Of a DNA stretch of 64,000 nucleotides, positions 1-8,154 are shown piece by piece. Source of the DNA: an uncultured Bacteroidales bacterium (GTDB lineage: Bacteria > Bacteroidota > Bacteroidia > Bacteroidales > Paludibacteraceae). The stretch lies in the NCBI GenBank assembly GCA_946626605.1, contig CAMOUL010000001.1, positions 207,932 to 271,931 on the forward strand, given 5' to 3'. Both the position numbers and the translations under genes were made by a program. How positions within the stretch are numbered: position 1 is the stretch's first letter; every line of letters begins with the position of its first letter. The notes beneath the pieces are model-generated. The model made no database searches. It was not told where the DNA came from and saw only the letters and a list, made by a program, of their open reading frames with translations.

Positions 1-155
1 GCTTCTGCAGCCGCAAACGTACCTTCCTCTGTCGCTTGACGGGTGTTTAACTCATAAATCGTTGCGTCATATGCCCATTTCGGGTGTCGTAACTCTTCTT
101 GTGCGCAGCTGACCATCATCAAGGCCGCTGCAATAAAAAGTAAACTTTTTTTCAT
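1..155 (-). CDS. GH13 alpha-amylase-family lipoprotein, N-terminal part (cut by window edge)
   Basis: Reading leftward from an ATG at 155, the product begins with a lysine-rich start, a hydrophobic stretch and a lipobox ending MMVSC, so it is probably a lipoprotein. The next residues (HPKWAYDATIYELNTRQ) match the first beta strand of GH13 glycoside hydrolases. Only about 51 residues lie in the window and no catalytic motif is included, so the family call rests on this N-terminus and on the neighbour. The ATG overlaps the stop codon of the upstream amylase gene in an ATGA, which suggests translational coupling of two starch- or glycogen-degrading lipoproteins. Confidence 0.7.
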   Translation of the reverse strand, partial: MKKSLLFIAAALMMVSCAQEELRHPKWAYDATIYELNTRQATEEGTFAAAE

Positions 156-2194
156 TCTTCTGTAATATTATAGCTTAATTCTTTGCGATTAATGGTGACA
201 ATTACTTTTTTGCCTAAATAGATTCGCGCATACTTGATCTCATCCTCGTTGCTCTCCAGAACAATGAAATCTCCATATAGCAACGGCATTGAACTCCGAC
301 GCATTTGAATCAATTCCGCTACTTTCGCGCGCATCTCTTGCTCGGCCTCGTTCAAACCCTCAAAACGCATCATATGTCGGTTATCCGGATCATTCGCTCC
401 CACTTCGCCGTATTCGTCGCCCTGATAGATACACGGTACACCCGGCAAGGTCATGTTAATCACCTCAAGAAGCAATGCACGTTTGTAGGCTTTCTCCGCA
501 TCGCCGATACCTATCTCTTGCGTCCAGCCTTCCTCTTTGCCGTTCACGTGCAGGTCGATTGCCTCGCCTGCAATCGACGCAAAACGAATCTGGTCATGAT
601 TGCCGCTGATATTTCCCATTGTGTGATGCGCTCCGTAGGTATGCAGCGAAGTCAACTCGTTCTCTACCACTTCGTTCATGCCCTTTAACCCACATAAGGC
701 CTCACGCGTCGTGAAATAGACGTTGAAGTCAAACTGTGCATTCAGCATACCGCTCTTTACGTAACTGCCGATTAACTCCGGACTACCGTACGTCTCACCG
801 ATCATCCAGATATGTCTACCCGGCCAACGGGCTGCAATCTTCTGGCCTAAGATACGCCAATACGCCTCTGGGATATGCTTGCATGCATCGTGACGATAGC
901 CGTCTAACTCGTAGTTCTCTAACCAATACAAGGCACTGTCTGTCATGGCTTCGCATACCTCCGGGCGCTCCAAATCCAAAGTAGGGATATGTTTGTCGAA
1001 CCAAGTTGTCAAACGTGCTTCGTCCCATAACTCGAAGTTACGTCTTCCGTCCGGTAGAATTGAATCGGTATGCCAATCCGGGTGCTCCTGCAGCGTCGGA
1101 GAATTAATATGCATATGATTCGCTACATAATCCAAGATCACGTTGATTCCATGCGCGTGTGCGGTAGATAATAAGGTGCGGAACTCTTCCGGCGTAGCAA
1201 AGCGACTGTCTAACTGCGTTGCATAGATAGGCCAGTAACCGTGGTAACCGCTGAATTTCGTATACGTTTTCGAACTATCGTATTTATTGCCGTGCTCGAA
1301 AGGATAGCATCCCCATGCATCCCATGGATTCTGGGTTATCGGACTGATCCACAGCGTGTTAACGCCTAACTGATCAAAATATCCTTCCTCAATCTTTTCC
1401 GTAATACCAGCGATGTCTCCGCCCTGATAATCGACGATATCCAGCACTTCTTCGCTGTTCATCTTCCAGTCGTTAGACGTATTGCCGTTATAGAAACGGT
1501 CAATCATCAAGGAATATAATACTTGTGCCTGCTGGTCATGACGATTCAGTTGCGCTGCGTCGGTAATGATCTTTCCGTCCTGCAAGGGTAACAATAAATC
1601 ATTAAACAGATACGTCTCATCCTCTGCATAAATCCGCAAATATGTGCGTCCTTGTAACCCGTTATCTGTAACCTGTAACCCATCCATATCCAATGTCCAC
1701 GTTCCGTCCTCGTTCTCTTGCCATAAAGTATGGTCAATCAGGGTATTTTGGATGTACGCTGCAAAACTCGGATTGCTGACCGGTTCGCAAAAACCAACCT
1801 GCAGTTTATCCTCTGCATAGCCCAATGAAATCAAGTTCTGTCTCACCGGTTTATCCGGCAAAACGGGAATAGCGAAACTACCGCTTTTATCAAGAAAAAC
1901 CAAGGCGTGAAGCGAGTTGTCGCGGCTCACTAGATCCATCTCCTCTACGATCGGTGAACCCTGCAGATTTACGCACTCTATCGCATCTGCCGTCGACCAT
2001 TTCAAACCCTCCCAAAGCTCCGGATTGCCATACAGCACAGGCACATAATCGGTTAACACGATATGCGTTGTGTCGCCGCTCATTCGAATCGGCATAATAG
2101 GATCGGATTTAGCAATAGTAGACGCTACTTGACTGCCCGAATTGCAACCGGCAATCAGCAGCACGATTGCACTCAAAAGAAACATTTTTTTCAT
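152..2194 (-). CDS. GH13 alpha-amylase-family lipoprotein
   Basis: About 680 residues with a lipoprotein signal ending LLIAGC, so probably surface or periplasmic. An N-terminal beta domain (about 30-210) precedes the GH13 barrel. All four GH13 regions are visible: DYVANH from D355, the nucleophile D436 in GYRHDACKH, the acid E467 in IGETYG, and the transition-state stabiliser D534 in SGNHD. The enzyme should hydrolyse or transfer alpha-glucans. The open frame extends far upstream of 2194, but only the ATG at 2194 gives a clean signal peptide, and a promoter lies 22 bp before it; an ATG four codons upstream is possible. A 7-bp-period array falls at residues 169-181, before the barrel. Exact substrate is not readable from sequence. 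Confidence 0.88.
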   Translation of the reverse strand: MKKMFLLSAIVLLIAGCNSGSQVASTIAKSDPIMPIRMSGDTTHIVLTDYVPVLYGNPELWEGLKWSTADAIECVNLQGSPIVEEMDLVSRDNSLHALVFLDKSGSFAIPVLPDKPVRQNLISLGYAEDKLQVGFCEPVSNPSFAAYIQNTLIDHTLWQENEDGTWTLDMDGLQVTDNGLQGRTYLRIYAEDETYLFNDLLLPLQDGKIITDAAQLNRHDQQAQVLYSLMIDRFYNGNTSNDWKMNSEEVLDIVDYQGGDIAGITEKIEEGYFDQLGVNTLWISPITQNPWDAWGCYPFEHGNKYDSSKTYTKFSGYHGYWPIYATQLDSRFATPEEFRTLLSTAHAHGINVILDYVANHMHINSPTLQEHPDWHTDSILPDGRRNFELWDEARLTTWFDKHIPTLDLERPEVCEAMTDSALYWLENYELDGYRHDACKHIPEAYWRILGQKIAARWPGRHIWMIGETYGSPELIGSYVKSGMLNAQFDFNVYFTTREALCGLKGMNEVVENELTSLHTYGAHHTMGNISGNHDQIRFASIAGEAIDLHVNGKEEGWTQEIGIGDAEKAYKRALLLEVINMTLPGVPCIYQGDEYGEVGANDPDNRHMMRFEGLNEAEQEMRAKVAELIQMRRSSMPLLYGDFIVLESNEDEIKYARIYLGKKVIVTINRKELSYNITEE
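1654..1688. repeat. 7-bp-period tandem array inside the amylase gene
   Basis: Consecutive 7-mers GTAACCC, GTTATCT, GTAACCT, GTAACCC, ATCCATA. The array encodes residues about 169-181 of the amylase, in the N-terminal non-catalytic domain. One of 19 such arrays in the window. Confidence 0.7.
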
Positions 2195-2215
2195 GGTAGT
2201 ACACATTTTTCGGTG

Positions 2216-2246
2216 CAAATTTACAACTTTTTTTTTATATATGCAA
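2216..2246 (-). promoter_or_regulatory. Bacteroidetes-type promoter for the amylase genes
   Basis: On the minus strand a TTGC -33 box (2246-2243, inside TTGCATAT) is followed after 19 bp by TAAATTTG (2223-2216). The spacer contains an A-tract. It lies 22 bp before the amylase ATG and back to back with the promoter at 2264. Confidence 0.75.
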
Positions 2247-2263
2247 GATATTTCGAAGAAATA

Positions 2264-2295
2264 TTTGTATATGTCATTTTTTTTTAGTACTTTTG
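2264..2295 (+). promoter_or_regulatory. Bacteroidetes-type promoter for the 2312-5653 operon
   Basis: TTTG at 2264-2267 (in TTTGTATATG), a 20-bp T-rich spacer, then TACTTTTG at 2288-2295. The ATG at 2312 leaves a leader of only about 10 nt. Confidence 0.78.
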
Positions 2296-2311
2296 TGGCC
2301 GATTTTGTAGT

Positions 2312-3142
2312 ATGGATGAAAACGGGCTCATATTTAGGTGCTTTGCGAGCGGTAGTAGTGGCAATTGTTACTACCTCGGTACGCGTCAACGTGGAATACT
2401 CATTGATGCGGGTATCTCTGCGCGTCAGATTCAGAAGTGTCTGCGGGAGATGAACCTCGATTTCCAAAATATAATGGGTGTGCTCATTACGCACGACCAT
2501 GCCGATCATATCCGCGCCGTAGGTACGTTGGGTGAACGGGTTAAACTGCCGATCTACACTACCGCCGAGATCCATGCCGGTATTGATCGTAACTATGGCG
2601 TAAGGGAGAAACTGCGTACCAGTCGTCGTTATTTCGAGAAAGGGAAGGAATGGCAACTGTTCGGAATGACCATCAATACTTTTGGTATTGAGCATGACTC
2701 TACTGACTGCCTCGGTTACTGCATCGATTATAATGGTCAGCGCTTTGTACTCATGACCGATTGCGGGTCGGTGAACGATCAGATGGAGGAGTATATCCGA
2801 ACGGCTAATCACTTGGTGATTGAGGCGAATCACGACGAGCACATGTTGCTCAATGGTCCGTATCCTACCTATCTCAAGGAGCGAATCCTCTCGCCCCGCG
2901 GACACCAGTCGAATGATGTGTGTGGCGAACTGCTGGAGCGTAACTGGCATCCGGATCTGCGGAACGTATGGCTTTGCCATCTTTCTTTGGAGAATAACGA
3001 TCCGGAAGTGGCGTACGACACCGTTAAGTCCTATCTCGAGGAGATTGAGATTATGCCCGGCCAGGATATCTTCCTCAAGGCCCTTGATCGTACCACACCC
3101 AGTCCTGTTTATGAATTAAATGATCAAATGATAAAGGAGTAA
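2312..3142 (+). CDS. Metallo-beta-lactamase-fold hydrolase, YycJ/WalJ-like
   Basis: 276 residues, the usual length for YycJ-type proteins. The metal-binding signature THDHADH is at residues 60-66 (H61, H63, D65, H66), preceded by a glycine-rich FASGSSGNCY start and the strand LIDAG. Further conserved acidic and histidine positions follow (MTDCG, IEANHDE, GHQSN). The family is cytosolic and probably acts on nucleic acids or phosphodiesters; the substrate is unsettled even in better-studied relatives. First gene of a three-gene operon with a sugar-phosphate synthase and argS; the next ATG is one base after its stop. Confidence 0.82.
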   Translation: MDENGLIFRCFASGSSGNCYYLGTRQRGILIDAGISARQIQKCLREMNLDFQNIMGVLITHDHADHIRAVGTLGERVKLPIYTTAEIHAGIDRNYGVREKLRTSRRYFEKGKEWQLFGMTINTFGIEHDSTDCLGYCIDYNGQRFVLMTDCGSVNDQMEEYIRTANHLVIEANHDEHMLLNGPYPTYLKERILSPRGHQSNDVCGELLERNWHPDLRNVWLCHLSLENNDPEVAYDTVKSYLEEIEIMPGQDIFLKALDRTTPSPVYELNDQMIKE

Positions 3143-3143
3143 T

Positions 3144-3878
3144 ATGGAAAGACTAGTCATTATTCCTACTTATAACGAAAAAGAGAATATCGAAGCGATT
3201 ATCACGGCGGTGATGGAACTGCCGTTGGAGTTTAATGTGCTTGTGATTGACGATGGTTCGCCCGATGGTACAGCCGATATCGTAAAGGGCCTCATGGCCG
3301 GTAAATACAAAGGACGTGTGCATATCGTGGAGCGCTCCGGTAAACTCGGTTTGGGAACGGCCTATATCGCCGGATTCAAATGGGCGATTGAGCACGAAGC
3401 GGATTATATCTTTGAGATGGATGCTGACTTCAGCCATAACCCCAACGACCTGCTCAAACTCTATGACGCCTGTGCGAACCAGGGGGCAGATCTCGCAATC
3501 GGTAGCCGTTATATCACGGGTGTGAATGTAGTCAACTGGCCGATGGGACGCGTACTGATGTCGTATTTCGCATCGAAATATGTGCGTACTGTCCTGGGGG
3601 TGAAGATCAAAGATACCACGGCCGGTTTCGTTTGCTATAAGCGTCATACCCTCGAGACGATGGAGCTCGATAAGATTCGCTTCAAAGGCTATGCCTTCCA
3701 GATTGAAATGAAGTTCACAGCCTATAAGTGTGGCGCCAAAATCATCGAAGTACCTATCATTTTTGTTAACCGCGTCCTGGGAACTTCCAAGATGAGCGGT
3801 GGCATTTTCTCCGAAGCGCTCTTTGGTGTCATTCGTCTCAAAATATCTTCGTGGTTCAGAAAATATCCTAAGTTATGA
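3144..3878 (+). CDS. Polyprenol-phosphate glycosyltransferase (GT2, DPM1-like)
   Basis: 244 residues. The GT2 nucleotide-sugar site is clear: IPTYNEKENI at 7-16, VIDDGSPDGT at 34-43 and the metal-binding DADFSHNP at 93-100. There is no C-terminal membrane domain, as in soluble DPM1-type enzymes. The family transfers mannose or glucose from a nucleotide sugar to polyprenyl phosphate, giving a lipid-linked donor for envelope glycosylation. An AAAGGAG sequence precedes the upstream stop and the ATG. The 3' end overlaps argS by 4 bp (ATGA). Confidence 0.85.
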   Translation: MERLVIIPTYNEKENIEAIITAVMELPLEFNVLVIDDGSPDGTADIVKGLMAGKYKGRVHIVERSGKLGLGTAYIAGFKWAIEHEADYIFEMDADFSHNPNDLLKLYDACANQGADLAIGSRYITGVNVVNWPMGRVLMSYFASKYVRTVLGVKIKDTTAGFVCYKRHTLETMELDKIRFKGYAFQIEMKFTAYKCGAKIIEVPIIFVNRVLGTSKMSGGIFSEALFGVIRLKISSWFRKYPKL

Positions 3879-5653
3879 CATTAGAACAACAATTATCGGT
3901 ATTAGTCAAATCCGCTGTCAAAGCGCTCTATACTATTGAGGTCGAGGACAGCCAGATCCAATGGCAAAAGACCCGTCCGGAGTTCGAAGGAAACATCACG
4001 CTTGTGGTCTTTCCATTCGTTAAATTGGCGCGCAAAGCCCCGGCTCAGATTGCTACGGAGATAGGAGAATGTTTAACGGCTAATGGCGAAGGGCTTGTTG
4101 CTAAATTCAACGCCGTACAAGGATTCTTAAACCTCGTGATCGCCGATGCGTTCTGGATTCGTCAACTTCAGGCCATCGATACGGATGCCAACTACGGTCA
4201 GCAACCCGATCGTCATCAACTCATGATGGTCGAGTATAGTTCTCCGAATACGAATAAGCCTTTGCACCTTGGTCACGTACGTAATAACCTCCTCGGCTAT
4301 TCCATCGCGCGTATCCAAGAGGCGAATGGATGGAAGGTTGTGAAGACCAATATCGTCAACGATCGAGGCATCCATATCTGCAAATCCATGCTCGCATGGC
4401 TCAAATATGGGAATGGCGAGACGCCCGAATCGTCCGGTAAGAAAGGCGATCACCTCATCGGCGATTACTACGTTCGTTTCGATAAAGAATACAAAACGCA
4501 GATAGCCGAACTCATGGCCGCAGGCAAAGATGAGGAGACCGCGAAACGCGAAGCGCCGCTCATGCTCGAAGCGCAGGAGATGCTTCGCAAATGGGAAGCG
4601 AACGATCCCGAAGTGCGTGCTCTCTGGGCGAAGATGAATAGTTGGGTGTATGCCGGTTTTGATGAGACGTACCAACGCATGGGCGTTTCGTTCGATAAGA
4701 TCTATTACGAATCGAACACCTATCTCGAGGGCAAATCCGAAGTGGAGAAAGGTTTGGCAAGTGGCGCTTTCTATCGCCGCGAAGATGGGTCTGTTTGGGC
4801 TGATCTTACCAAAGACGGACTGGATGAGAAGCTCCTCCTTCGCTCTGATGGTACTTCGGTCTATATGACGCAAGATATCGGAACAGCCAAACTGCGTTTT
4901 CAGGATTATCCGATTGATAAGATGGTCTACGTGGTGGGTAACGAACAGGAGTACCATTTCAAAGTGCTGTCCATCCTGTTGGATCGCCTCGGATTCCCCT
5001 TCGGCAAAGAACTCGTCCATTTCTCCTATGGTATGGTCGAACTGCCGAACGGTAAGATGAAATCACGTGAAGGAACCGTAGTCGATGCCGATGACCTGAT
5101 GGATAAGATGGTAGAAGACGCGAAGGAGATTTCCAAAGATAAAGTGAATACGCTGCAGGGTATCACGGAAGACGAAGCGAATGAGATTGCACGTAAAGTG
5201 GGTCTCGGTGCTTTGAAATATTTCATCCTCAAGGTGGATCCGCGGAAGAATATGCTCTTCAATCCGGCCGAGTCGATTGACTTCAACGGCAACACGGGTC
5301 CGTTTATCCAATACACCTACGCCCGTATCCAAAGCGTATTGCGCAAAGCAGAGTCCCAGTGGACTCTAGGCTCTCTAGTGTCTCTGGATCCGAAAGAGTT
5401 GGCTCTCATCCAACGTCTTTGCGAGTATCCCGCTATCGTTCGCAATGCCGGAGAGAACTTCTCGCCTGCTGTGATCTGTAACTATGCGTATGATCTCGCG
5501 TGTGATTTCAACTCGTTCTATCACGATCTCTCGATTCTGAACGAACCGGATGCGAATAAACGCGCGCTTCGTCTCTTGCTTGCCAAGAACGTAGCGAAAG
5601 TCATCCAATCCGCTCTCGGGCTATTAGGCATCGAAGTTCCGGAAAGAATGTAA
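3875..5653 (+). CDS. argS: Arginyl-tRNA synthetase
   Basis: 592 residues, a normal length. The class I HIGH motif appears as HLGH at 131-134 after SSPNTNKPL, and the KMSKS equivalent as KMKSREG at 394-400. An N-terminal tRNA-recognition domain and the C-terminal anticodon-binding domain ending in GIEVPERM are present. It charges tRNA-Arg with arginine. Translation probably couples to the upstream glycosyltransferase through the ATGA overlap. A small period-9 repeat (5363-5389) lies between catalytic and anticodon domains. Confidence 0.96.
   Translation: MTLEQQLSVLVKSAVKALYTIEVEDSQIQWQKTRPEFEGNITLVVFPFVKLARKAPAQIATEIGECLTANGEGLVAKFNAVQGFLNLVIADAFWIRQLQAIDTDANYGQQPDRHQLMMVEYSSPNTNKPLHLGHVRNNLLGYSIARIQEANGWKVVKTNIVNDRGIHICKSMLAWLKYGNGETPESSGKKGDHLIGDYYVRFDKEYKTQIAELMAAGKDEETAKREAPLMLEAQEMLRKWEANDPEVRALWAKMNSWVYAGFDETYQRMGVSFDKIYYESNTYLEGKSEVEKGLASGAFYRREDGSVWADLTKDGLDEKLLLRSDGTSVYMTQDIGTAKLRFQDYPIDKMVYVVGNEQEYHFKVLSILLDRLGFPFGKELVHFSYGMVELPNGKMKSREGTVVDADDLMDKMVEDAKEISKDKVNTLQGITEDEANEIARKVGLGALKYFILKVDPRKNMLFNPAESIDFNGNTGPFIQYTYARIQSVLRKAESQWTLGSLVSLDPKELALIQRLCEYPAIVRNAGENFSPAVICNYAYDLACDFNSFYHDLSILNEPDANKRALRLLLAKNVAKVIQSALGLLGIEVPERM
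5363..5389. repeat. 9-bp-period micro-repeat inside argS
   Basis: Three 9-mers, ACTCTAGGC, TCTCTAGTG and TCTCTGGAT, encode the pseudo-repeat TLG-SLV-SLD. The period differs from the 7-bp arrays elsewhere but the setting (variable inter-domain loop) is the same. Confidence 0.5.
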
Positions 5654-5654
5654 T

Positions 5655-5685
5655 AAAAAATGCGACCATCTGGCCGCATTTTTTT
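5655..5685. terminator. Bidirectional intrinsic terminator between argS and murG
   Basis: A stem of AAAAAATGCG against CGCATTTTTT, with two further C-G pairs and a 4-nt loop, is flanked by an A-tract on one side and a T-tract on the other. It can end transcription from both convergent genes. Confidence 0.8.
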
Positions 5686-6754
5686 ATTTCTTCGCTAACG
5701 CAATCACTTCTTCTGCGATTCGTTTCGCGGAGTCTTTCTGCGCTAACTTCAGCACATTCGTATGCAGCGTCTTCAATCGCTTTGGATCATTTAACAGTTC
5801 CAACGCGATCGCAATCAACTTCTCTGCGGCCTCTGCATCGCGCACCAGCACCGCTGCATCCTTATTCACGAGCGCCATGGCATTATGTGTTTGATGGTCT
5901 TCGGCTACGTTGGGCGAAGGAACCAATATCGCCGGTTTACCTAACAAACAAATCTCGCTGATGGACGAAGCACCTGCTCGTGAGATAACCAGATCGGCAT
6001 TGGCATAACGATCCGGCATGTCGCTCAAGAAATCCAGACACTCGATATTGGCCGGACTACCTGCTGCCTCCCATGCTGCCTTGCATTTCTCGTAATACAC
6101 TTTTCCTGTCTGCCAAACCACCTTAATTCCTTCATTCATTAATTCCTTCAGTCCGGCAATTACGGCTTCATTGATGGTTCGTGCTCCTAATGAGCCGCCG
6201 ATAATAAGAAGCGTCTTTCGACCATCGTCTTTCGACTTTCGACCATCTAAAAGGTTCTGCCTTACCGGGTTTCCGGTCAGGATAATCTTATCGGCAGGGA
6301 AGAACTTCTCCATGCCTTCGTAGGCCACGCAAATCTTCGCCGCTTTGTCCTTGAGGATCTTATTTGTCACGCCCGCAAAACCGTTCTGTTCCTGTAGTAG
6401 GATAGGGATGCCCATCTTCGCCGCAGCCCACATCGCTGCGCCAGAAGCGTAACCGCCTACGCCTACGCCTACGTTCGGCTTGAAGTCGCGAATGATCTTC
6501 TTCACTTGCCGAATTGACTTTGACAGGTCGATTAATACCGACACGTTCTTCCATGGTTTCTTGCGGTCAAAACCCCGAACAGGCAGACCCACAATCTCAT
6601 ATCCTGCTTGCGGCACACGCTCCATCTCCATGCGACCTAACGCACCCACAAACAAGATCTCTGCCTCTGGATCCAAGTCCTTCAGCGCATTGGCGATACT
6701 AATGGCAGGGAAGATATGTCCACCTGTTCCTCCGCCGGAAATCAAATAACGCAT
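5684..6754 (-). CDS. murG: UDP-GlcNAc:undecaprenyl-PP-MurNAc-pentapeptide GlcNAc transferase
   Basis: 356 residues, normal for MurG. The glycine-rich N-terminal loop GGGTGGH is at 7-13, a second G-loop is GVGVGGYASG, and the donor-site motifs GGSLGAR and SRAGASSISE are in the C-terminal domain. It makes lipid II from lipid I at the inner face of the cytoplasmic membrane. A 7-bp array gives residues about 170-181 (DGRKSKDDGRK), in the linker just before GGSLGAR. It is the last gene of the minus-strand operon that includes the TamB-barrel gene, 3 bp after the antiporter in transcription order. Confidence 0.95.
   Translation of the reverse strand: MRYLISGGGTGGHIFPAISIANALKDLDPEAEILFVGALGRMEMERVPQAGYEIVGLPVRGFDRKKPWKNVSVLIDLSKSIRQVKKIIRDFKPNVGVGVGGYASGAAMWAAAKMGIPILLQEQNGFAGVTNKILKDKAAKICVAYEGMEKFFPADKIILTGNPVRQNLLDGRKSKDDGRKTLLIIGGSLGARTINEAVIAGLKELMNEGIKVVWQTGKVYYEKCKAAWEAAGSPANIECLDFLSDMPDRYANADLVISRAGASSISEICLLGKPAILVPSPNVAEDHQTHNAMALVNKDAAVLVRDAEAAEKLIAIALELLNDPKRLKTLHTNVLKLAQKDSAKRIAEEVIALAKK
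6212..6246. repeat. 7-bp-period tandem array inside murG
   Basis: Five perfect-phase 7-mers: CGTCTTT, CGACCAT, CGTCTTT, CGACTTT, CGACCAT. They encode the linker before the MurG donor-binding loop. Confidence 0.8.
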
Positions 6755-6757
6755 AGT

Positions 6758-8104
6758 CTATTCTTTTTTGTCGTTTTCACTCATGTTCTTGATGAACAGG
6801 TTCACCACACGCTTCGTGATGAAGGTCTTTCGAACGGCATGCTGCACCTTATCGGCTACACTCGGACCGTTCTCTTCCGCTCTGCTCGCTTGTTCGGCAG
6901 CAGCCACAGCCGCTTCCTGTGCATCCAGTTTCGCTTTAAAGCGCTCTGACGCGTGTTTATACAGGAAGTTATAGCACGGCACAGAAGCCTTCATGATATA
7001 CGGTGTGAGGAAGGTCGTAACAACTGATGCGGCTACGATAATCGGGTAGATAGCCGGGTGGAGTACACCTAAAGTACCACCCAAACCGGCGATGATAAAC
7101 GAGAACTCACCGATCTGAACGAAAGAGAAGCCGGTTTGCATCGCATCGCGCATCGTCTCGCCTCCCCACCAGCAGCCAAGCGTTCCGAACAGAATCATAC
7201 CGATGATGATAACGGCGCAGATCAGCAAGATACTCGGCCAGTATTCCACTAAGTTACTCGGGTTAATCATCATACCTACCGATACGAAGAAGATTGCGGC
7301 GAATACGTTCTTCAGCGGCGTCATCAAGTGCTCAATACGATGTGATTCCACGGTCTCAGCCAAGATCGTACCCATCACGAAAGCACCTAACGCGCTACTG
7401 AATCCGGCTTCCTCGGCTGTCAATACCATGCCCAGACACAGACCTAAAGACAGGATGATCAAGGTCTCGTCATTCAGGTATTTCTTCACCTTGCGCAGTA
7501 GGGTCGGAATAATCAGAATACCTACGATGAACCATACGACCAGCGTGATGGCCAGCACACCTACTTTCTTGAGCAACTCCACGCCTTCGAACTGGTGCTT
7601 GATCGCGATACTCGATAGCAAAACCATCAGGACGACGGCTACCACATCTTCGATAATCAGAATACTCGTCGCGCCCTTCACAAAACGCTCTTTACTCAAG
7701 CCCGCTTCGTCTACGGCTTTCATCACAATCGTCGTACTGGACATACAGAGCATACCGGCTAAGAACAGCGAGTTCAGCATGTCCATCTCTGCCCATTGTC
7801 CGACGCCAAATCCCAGCAGCATCATTCCGCCGATGATGGTCAATGCACCGATAGCTGCTACTTTTCCACTCGCAATCAGATTCTTGATGCGGAACTCCAG
7901 ACCGATGCAGAACAGCACGAACAGCACACCGATGTTTCCCCATGCTTCTACGTTGTGGGGATCTACTAGCGTCTTTCCAAATACGTACGGACCAACCAGC
8001 ACTCCTGCCACGATGTAACCCAGCACTACAGGCTGTTTGAGCAACTTAAACAGCAGACTTACAACACCTGCCGTAATCATCAAAATGTAAAGATCTTGTA
8101 CCAT
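6758..8104 (-). CDS. Cation:proton antiporter, CPA2 family
   Basis: 448 residues with about 12 hydrophobic segments. Family features include VLGYIVAGVLVGP near the N-terminus, the CIGLEF stretch, and FSSALGAFVMGTILAET in the central membrane part. It would exchange Na+ or K+ for H+ across the inner membrane. The RCK/TrkA-N domain found in many Kef-type relatives is absent; the tail after about residue 390 is an Ala/Glu-rich cytosolic segment. Ion choice cannot be told from sequence. It sits between the TamB-barrel gene and murG. Confidence 0.88.
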   Translation of the reverse strand: MVQDLYILMITAGVVSLLFKLLKQPVVLGYIVAGVLVGPYVFGKTLVDPHNVEAWGNIGVLFVLFCIGLEFRIKNLIASGKVAAIGALTIIGGMMLLGFGVGQWAEMDMLNSLFLAGMLCMSSTTIVMKAVDEAGLSKERFVKGATSILIIEDVVAVVLMVLLSSIAIKHQFEGVELLKKVGVLAITLVVWFIVGILIIPTLLRKVKKYLNDETLIILSLGLCLGMVLTAEEAGFSSALGAFVMGTILAETVESHRIEHLMTPLKNVFAAIFFVSVGMMINPSNLVEYWPSILLICAVIIIGMILFGTLGCWWGGETMRDAMQTGFSFVQIGEFSFIIAGLGGTLGVLHPAIYPIIVAASVVTTFLTPYIMKASVPCYNFLYKHASERFKAKLDAQEAAVAAAEQASRAEENGPSVADKVQHAVRKTFITKRVVNLFIKNMSENDKKE

Positions 8105-8154
8105 ATATTATAAATTTAAAATAGTGTACTATGTATAAATTATTTAACATCTGC

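Noticed and set aside
2195..2980. Upstream extension of the amylase frame
   Set aside because: It runs antisense through the metallo-beta-lactamase gene and the two promoters; the signal peptide begins at 2194.
7203..8018. A 271-codon plus-strand frame opposite the antiporter gene
   Set aside because: It is the antisense shadow of a conserved membrane protein; its composition (Ser/Thr/Ile rich, no domain) is typical of such shadows.
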